A program made the translations under genes and the position numbers. A stretch of 64,000 nt of DNA from assembly GCA_933228675.1 (NCBI GenBank), contig OW121743.1, positions 91,385,998 through 91,449,997 on the forward strand. Reading direction: 5' to 3'. The notes below the pieces were generated by a model, which saw only the letters and a program-made list of their open reading frames with translations, ran no database searches and had not been told where the DNA came from. Every line of letters begins with the position of its first letter. Position 1 is the first letter of the stretch. The DNA is from Stomorhina lunata (taxonomy: Eukaryota > Arthropoda > Insecta > Diptera > Rhiniidae). Positions 57,716 to 64,000 of this stretch are shown one piece after another.

Positions 57716-59879
57716 TTTTTAATAACAAAAAACTAATAAAATTTTGAAGGTTTCATTTCTTATAAAAGAACATGTTTCCTAAACAGCTACGTCCCTGTTA
57801 ATAGTTTTGAATACCTTAATAATTATAAATATCTTTTGATATATGAAAAAAAATAATTTCACTTTTTTTTCATTCTTACAGATCAATAAATTCTGCCAGA
57901 CATCAAGAATTTCCAGAATTACTTTGTCGGTAAGTGCTTCATAAGTACTTGGTTAATTTTTTTGCCTTGTTCTTGCTACTGTTTCTTGTATTTCATATTT
58001 TGTTTTCTCAAAAGGCTTTTTAGACATTTTACTTTTTTTTCCCGATTCAAATAAAACTACAAGAGTTCAAGTGTTCAGTTTTTATTGAGTTCGCCTACAG
58101 GCTGTTCATAAACTTCAGACATCCAGAAATGAATTATATATTTTTAATAACACAAAAATGTTGTTCATAACACTTGTAAAATAATATTTTTGTAAAGTCA
58201 AATGAAATAATTGAAAAAAAAAACTTAACACAAACGTTCGCAAAGAAGAAAATCTTAAAATTTTTTTTCATACAAAGGATCAAGCTCTTAGTAAAAAGTT
58301 TTGCTACTTGTTAGTGCTTTAGTGTCAATTTAATGTAGTTTCTTTATTTTTGCTAAAGAAGTCAAAGATGAAGACGACAAGAAGTATCAGCGGCAGCAGA
58401 AGCTTAAAATTCTTAAGCTATAGCTTTGCCCCGTTGTAACCACTATTAAATAAACACTTTCAAGGTTTCCACTTGAATTTGTCAAGTATTGGCAGTTCCT
58501 GTTCAAGAAACTTATAAACGACAGATTTTAAGCAACAAAAAGAGTTCATTAATAAGACTCCTGTGGTTTTGGGGAGTATAAAAATGTAAATTCTTTTAAA
58601 ATGAAATCATTCTTTAGCCTCAAGTGCTTAAAATTTTAAAATTTAAAATTTTTTAAAAATAAAAAAATATTAAAAATTCTTAATAAAAAGAAGGCGAATT
58701 TCAGTTTAAATATTTTTTTTTACAAATGGCGCCTTAACTTATAGCTCAAAATTTCTTCTGGTGTTTGTCATTAATCATTTTCATTTAGTCCCTTCATTAA
58801 TTACCCGCTTGTTGTTGTCTTATTTTAAAACTCCCAGTTTGAGAGTTTAGCTCTCCAATAAAAAACAAAACCCACACGCGCACGCGCTTTTACCCCAATC
58901 ACAATTTGGTAGCAGAAATGTTTTTATTTCCTGTGTGACATGATTAACGTTTAAATGCCCATTGGTCTTGTTTTCTGTTAAAAATCCTAAAATTATTTAT
59001 CTATATTGTTTTATGTTTTTCTGTAAAGAAATGCCCACTCTACGCCTTCTTTATTTAGCATTTTCGCTTCCTTCAATGCTTTTGCTTATCGGGGGGTTTT
59101 GAAAGAAATATCGTATGTATTAACAATTGCAAATTGAATATTGAATACATGAATATTCCGCAGATATCTCTGAATCAATTGTAAAGGCTACTGTTTCAAC
59201 TTGTCGTTTTCTTTGTAGCTGCTGTTTTTTTTTTTTGTTAATCTGGCTGATTTCGCGTGGGACCCCGGAGGCCACCTTTTTTTTTTGAGATAATCACTGG
59301 CTTTGTGTTGAGCTTCAGTTAAAGTTTATGTTAAAATCATGCAAAAAATTTTGTAAATTTATTATTGTGTTCATTCTTGTTTTTTGTGTTTGTGAAATTA
59401 ATAAATACGATCGTATATATGAAATTTGTCAATTAAGTTCTATTAAAATTTAAAGGATTTGGATAAAAAATTTATTTTCATTGGCGGTAAATGTATGGGT
59501 TGAGATATGATTTTGGAGTACCATATATAATGTTTATATTGATCATTTTATATATGTTAACAATGCAGATTTGGACATATGTTATAATTAAAGATAGGCA
59601 GTCCATATCACTAGGAGCCGAAGAATTTTTGTAATTTTCGTAAATATAACGATCCTTAATGAGACTCATGAAAATGAGTTTTAAAATCATTCAGTTGAGA
59701 TTTGGATGCTAAAAAAGTGTGCGAAACTCAATCAAGAATTAATAGCAACAAAATATATGGTTAGAGAGAACAAAGAAATACAATCACGAATATTGTTGCC
59801 ACGACAATATTATGTTTGTAAACATTGTTTGAAATAGATGTAACCGAATTGGGAATATTTTTCCAAAACAGAAAAAATA
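57716..59879. other. AT-rich single-copy DNA, no gene recognised
   Basis: Includes a CACACGCGCACGCGC stretch near 58872. No coding signal with family features. Confidence 0.5.
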
Positions 59880-62800
59880 TAGAAAAATGTTATTCTATGT
59901 AAAATTTTTCGAAAAAAATTTATTTATTTTTTGTTAAAAAAATTTTCTATAGAAAAATTTTGAATAAAAAGATTTTCTATAGAAATATTTTTGATCAAAA
60001 AAATTCTATAGAAACATTTTTGATAAAAAAATTTTCTATGGAAACATTTTTGATAAAAAACATTTCTATGGAAATATGTTTGATAAAAAAATTTTCAATA
60101 GAAAAATGTTATTTCTATTTTCTTGTAGAAAAATTTTTAATAAATATATTTTTCTATAGAAAAATTTTTGATAAACAAATTTTCTATAGAAAAATTTTTG
60201 ATAAAATATTTTTCCATCGAAAAATTTTTGAAAAAAAATTTTTTTATAGAAAAATTTTTGATAAAAAAATTTTCTATAGAAAAGTTTTTGATAAAAAATT
60301 TCAATAGAAAAATTTTGGATAAAAAAAATTTCTAAAGAAAAATTTTTGGTAAAAAAATTTTCTATAGACAAATTTTTGGTAAAAAAATTTTCTATAGACA
60401 AATTTTTGGTAAAAAAAATTTTTGATAAAAAAATTTTCTATAGAAACATTTTTGATTAAAAATTTTTTAAAGAAAAATTTATTATAAAACAATTTTCTAT
60501 AGAAAAATTATAGACAAATTTTTGGTAAAAAAATGTTTGATAAAAAATTTTCTTAGAAACATTTTTGATTAAACATTTTTTATAGAAAAATTTTGGATAA
60601 AAAAATTGTCTATAGAAAAATTTTTGATAAAAAAATTGTCTATAGAAAAATTTCTGATAACAATATTGTCTTTGATAAACAATTTCCTACAGAAAAATTT
60701 TTGATAAAAAAATTTTCTATAGAAAAATTTTTCATAAAAAAATTTTCTATAGACAAATATTTTATAAAAAAAAATTCTATAAAAAAATTTTGGATAAAAA
60801 AATTTTCTATGGAAAAATTTTGAATAAAAATAAAATTTTTGATAAAAAAATTTTCTATAGAAAATTTTTTGATACAAAAATTTTCCATAGACAAATATTT
60901 TATAAAAAAAATTTTCTATAGAAAAATTTTGGATTAAAAAAATTATCTATAGAAAAATTTTGGATAAAAAAATTTTCTATACAAAAATTTTTAAGAAAAA
61001 AATTGTCTATAGAAAAATTTTTTAAAGACAAATTTTTTATAAAAAAAATTTCTATAAAACAATTTTTGATTAAAAAAAAATTCTAAAGAAAAATATTTGA
61101 TTAAAAAAAATTTTCAATAGAAACATTTTTTATAAAAAAATGTTCTATAGAAAAATTTTTGATAAAAAATTTTCTACAGAAAAATTTTTGATAAAATAAT
61201 TTTCTATAGAAAAATTTTTGATACACAAATTTTCCATAGAACCATTTTTGATAAAAAAAATTTTCTATAGAAAAATTTTTGATAAAAAAAATCTTTAGAA
61301 AAATTCTTGATAAATAAATTTTCTATAGAAACATTTTTTATAACAAAATGTACTATAGAAACATTTTTTATAAAAAATGTTCTATAGAAAAATTTTTGAT
61401 AAAAAAATTTTCTACAGAAAAATTTTTGATCAAATAATTTTCTATAGAAAAATTTTTGATACAAAAATTTTCCATAGAACAATTTTTGATAAAAAAAATT
61501 TTCTATAGAAAAATTTTTGATAAAAAAAAAATCTATAGAAAAATTCTTGATAAATAAATTTTCTATAGAAAATTTGTTGATAAAAAGAATATTTTTAGTA
61601 ACATAAATTTTCTGTAGAAAAAAAAGTTTATAGAAAAATTTTGAATAAAAAAATTTATATAGAAAAATTTTCTATAGAAATATTTTTAATAAAATAAATT
61701 TTACGTAGAAAAAAAAATTCTATAAAAAAAAATTTTGATAACAAAATATTCTATAGAAAAATTTTTGATAAAAAACATTTTTATAGAAAAATTTATGATA
61801 AAAAAATTTCTCTAGACAATTTTTGATAAAAAAATTTTCAATCGAAAAATTTTTGATTAAAATATTTTCTATAGAAAAATTTTTGATAAAAACATTTACA
61901 ATAGAAAATTTTTGAAAAAAAAAAAAATTCAATAGAAAAATTTTTGATAAAAAAATTTTCTATAGAAAAATTTTTGATAAAAGAATTTTCTATAGAAAAA
62001 TTTTTGATAAAAAAATTTTATAAAGAAAAATATTTGATTAAAAATATTTTCTATAGAAACATTTTTTATAAAAAAATGTTCTATAGAAAAATTTTTGATA
62101 AAAAAATTTTCTACAGAAAAATTTTTGATAAAAAAATTTTCTAAAGAAAAATATTTGATAAAAAAATTTTCTATAGGAACATTTTTTATAAAAAAATATT
62201 GTATAGAAAAGTTTTTGATAAAAACATTTTTGATAAAAAGAATTTCTATAGAAAAATTTTAGATAAGAAAGTTTTCAATAGAAAAATTTTTGATAATAAA
62301 ATTTTCTATAGAAAAATTTTTGATCAAAAAAATTTCTATAGAAATATTTTTAATGAAAAAATTTTCTGTAGAAATATTTTTAATAAAAACAATTTTGAAT
62401 AGAAAAATTTTCTAGTGAAACGTTTTTGATAAAAAATTTTCTATAAAAAATTTTTCATAAAACAAATCTATAGAAAAATTTTTGATAAAAAAAATTCTAT
62501 GGAAAAATTATGAATAAAATAATTTTCTATAGAAAAAATTTTGATAAAAAAATTTTAGGTAGAAGAATTTTTGATAAAAAAATTTTTGGTAGAAAAATTT
62601 TTGACAAAAAAAATTTTTTGGTAGAAAAGTTTTTGATAAAAAAATTTTCTATTGAAACATTTTGAATAGAAAAATTTTTCATAAAACAAATCTATAGAAA
62701 AATTTTTGATAAAAAAAAATCCAAGGAAAAATTATGAATAAAAAAATTTTCTATAGAAAAATTTTTGATATAAAAATTTTCTATAGAAAAATTTTTGATA

Positions 62801-63085
62801 AGAAAATTTTCAATAGAAAAATTTTTGATAAAAAAATTTTCTATAGAAAAATTTTTGATAAAAAAAAAATTCTATAGAAATATTTTTAATAAAAAAATTT
62901 TCTGTAGAAATATTTTTATTAAAAACAATTTTGAATAGAAAAATTTTCTAGTGAAACGTTTTTGATAAAAAATTTTCTATAAAAAATTTTTTTATGAAAA
63001 ATTTGATAAAAAAAAATTTCTATAGAAAAATTATGAATAAAAAAATTTTCTAAAGAAAAATTTTTGATAAAGAAATTTTCTTTGA
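59880..63085. repeat. Minisatellite array 7 (30-bp unit, GATAAAA orientation)
   Basis: About 105 copies of a 30-bp unit, GAAAAATTTTTGATAAAAAA then ATTTTCTATA. Diverged and of variable length throughout, so older than array 6, to which it is inverted. An internal segment appears twice: about 61130-61330 and 61370-61560, and again about 62400-62530 versus 62640-62750, suggesting local block duplications. Because 30 is divisible by three, Lys/Ile/Phe-rich frames stay open; they are artefacts. Confidence 0.96.
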
Positions 63086-64000
63086 CAAAACATATTTCTT
63101 AACAAAATTCTGATACGGTGAATTACAAAAGCCTTTATACTATTTTACATTCAAATGGAAGCAGAACTTATCCAGTTCTAAAAATAAATTTCAACAATGC
63201 TAAAAAAATGTGTTATCCAGCTAATGCTAAAAATATGTAATTAATTTTTCACTAAATACCTAAGTGTTATCTATTTCTTTATAACACTTTAATAAAATTT
63301 CCTATAAATTAATTTATTGATTATTTTAAAATGTAACAATCACTTAATCCACTGCAATTCCAATAAGTAATTTCCATCTATCCATCTAAATTAACTAAGT
63401 CTATGTAGAATTTATAGAAATCCAAGAAATCATTAAATCAATTAAATCATTAAATACGGAAATGCTATAAAAGTCATGGAAATTTTATGCTGATTAATAC
63501 GTTTTTATCTGTTCTCCCTGGCAAAAGCCATTAATGGCCAAAGACATTGAAATAACAGCAATTTTTAAGGCAGTCAAACGGGCTGGAATCAGCTAAGAAA
63601 CAGTCAGTCGGACAGTGATAGCCAAAGAAGAAAACTACCAAAACAAAACTAATAAAATCAACACTTAAAGCTTTAATTCTTAATGTCAAAACATATGCTA
63701 ATTATCGGTCATCAAACATACACTCACTCGCTGGCTCGCTTGCGATCTTACAAACAACAACTGACAAACTCAGACTGTGGCCTTGTCTCCGGTTTTTTTA
63801 AGCGATCACCATATTGTGATATTCAATATCCTGTAATGTGACTTTAAAACTGATGCTGACAACTTAAAACTCCCTCTCCCCCTTTTTTTCTTGGCAAATG
63901 TTTTGTGGCTAAAATGTTAACATCTAACAAACAACGAAAAAAAGAAAAACGATCAACTTTAGCTTAAGATCAGCAGCAACAATTAAATGTGGCATAAATG
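63086..64000. other. Single-copy DNA, no gene recognised
   Basis: Less AT-biased than the arrays, with ordinary complexity. No coding region or RNA gene could be supported. Confidence 0.5.

Noticed and set aside
59960..62402. Lys/Ile/Phe-rich open frames in array 7 (and similar ones in arrays 2, 3 and 5)
   Set aside because: They follow from a 30-bp unit lacking stops in some frames; both strands are open at once and codons mirror the satellite.

Overview
This window reads as repeat-dominated, very AT-rich DNA from an insect, most likely a higher fly (Brachycera, perhaps a calyptrate such as a blowfly or house-fly relative). The evidence is indirect. There are several copies of a dipteran-style dispersed repeat with an internal GTCC/GTCT microsatellite (mini-me-like). 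There are Tc1/mariner, piggyBac, RTE and CR1/jockey-type relics. The piggyBac transposase has a 60-bp GT-AG intron. I recognise no host protein-coding gene and no functional RNA gene. The window could be intergenic, intronic or pericentromeric-like DNA.

Layout. 0.35-8.0 kb: three blocks of ~31-bp minisatellite around a palindromic core (TTTTTCTATAGAAAAA), in both orientations, with a 385-bp single-copy segment present twice. 10.1-16.4 kb: a nest of transposons: a 2.8-kb Tc1/mariner element with unusually long terminal inverted repeats (TIRs), then a 5'-truncated RTE retrotransposon inserted into an older CR1/jockey-like retrotransposon, the whole possibly inside a TTAA-bounded element. 18.3-19.4 kb: a ~560-bp (TGTC)n tract with a mini-me-like body. 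21.6-23.1 kb: an inverted-repeat-bounded stretch with a 29-bp minisatellite. 25.2-26.5, 53.2-54.5 and 55.7-57.0 kb: three copies of a 1.3-kb TIR element that encloses a tRNA-Ala-like segment and an RTE 3' tail. 27.7-29.9 kb: a ~700-750-bp unit tandemly triplicated. 34.8-36.0 kb: a homogeneous 29-bp minisatellite. 39.6-41.1 and 59.9-63.1 kb: a 30-31-bp minisatellite family present in opposite orientations. 42.1-44.4 kb: a decayed piggyBac element with palindromic subterminal motifs. 44.9-46.4 kb: a 19-bp satellite with a 302-bp higher-order repeat, made almost entirely of AP-1/Maf-type TGA(C/G)TCA motifs. 49.6-57.7 kb: three mini-me-like copies, one of them carrying two later insertions.

Coding content is limited to broken transposase and reverse transcriptase genes with stops and frameshifts. 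They do not form a pathway; what links the features is insertion history. The best leads are the 1.3-kb TIR element, whose empty target site is preserved in this same window, the AP-1/ARE-motif satellite, and the group of related CTATAG-core minisatellites that fill close to a fifth of the window.
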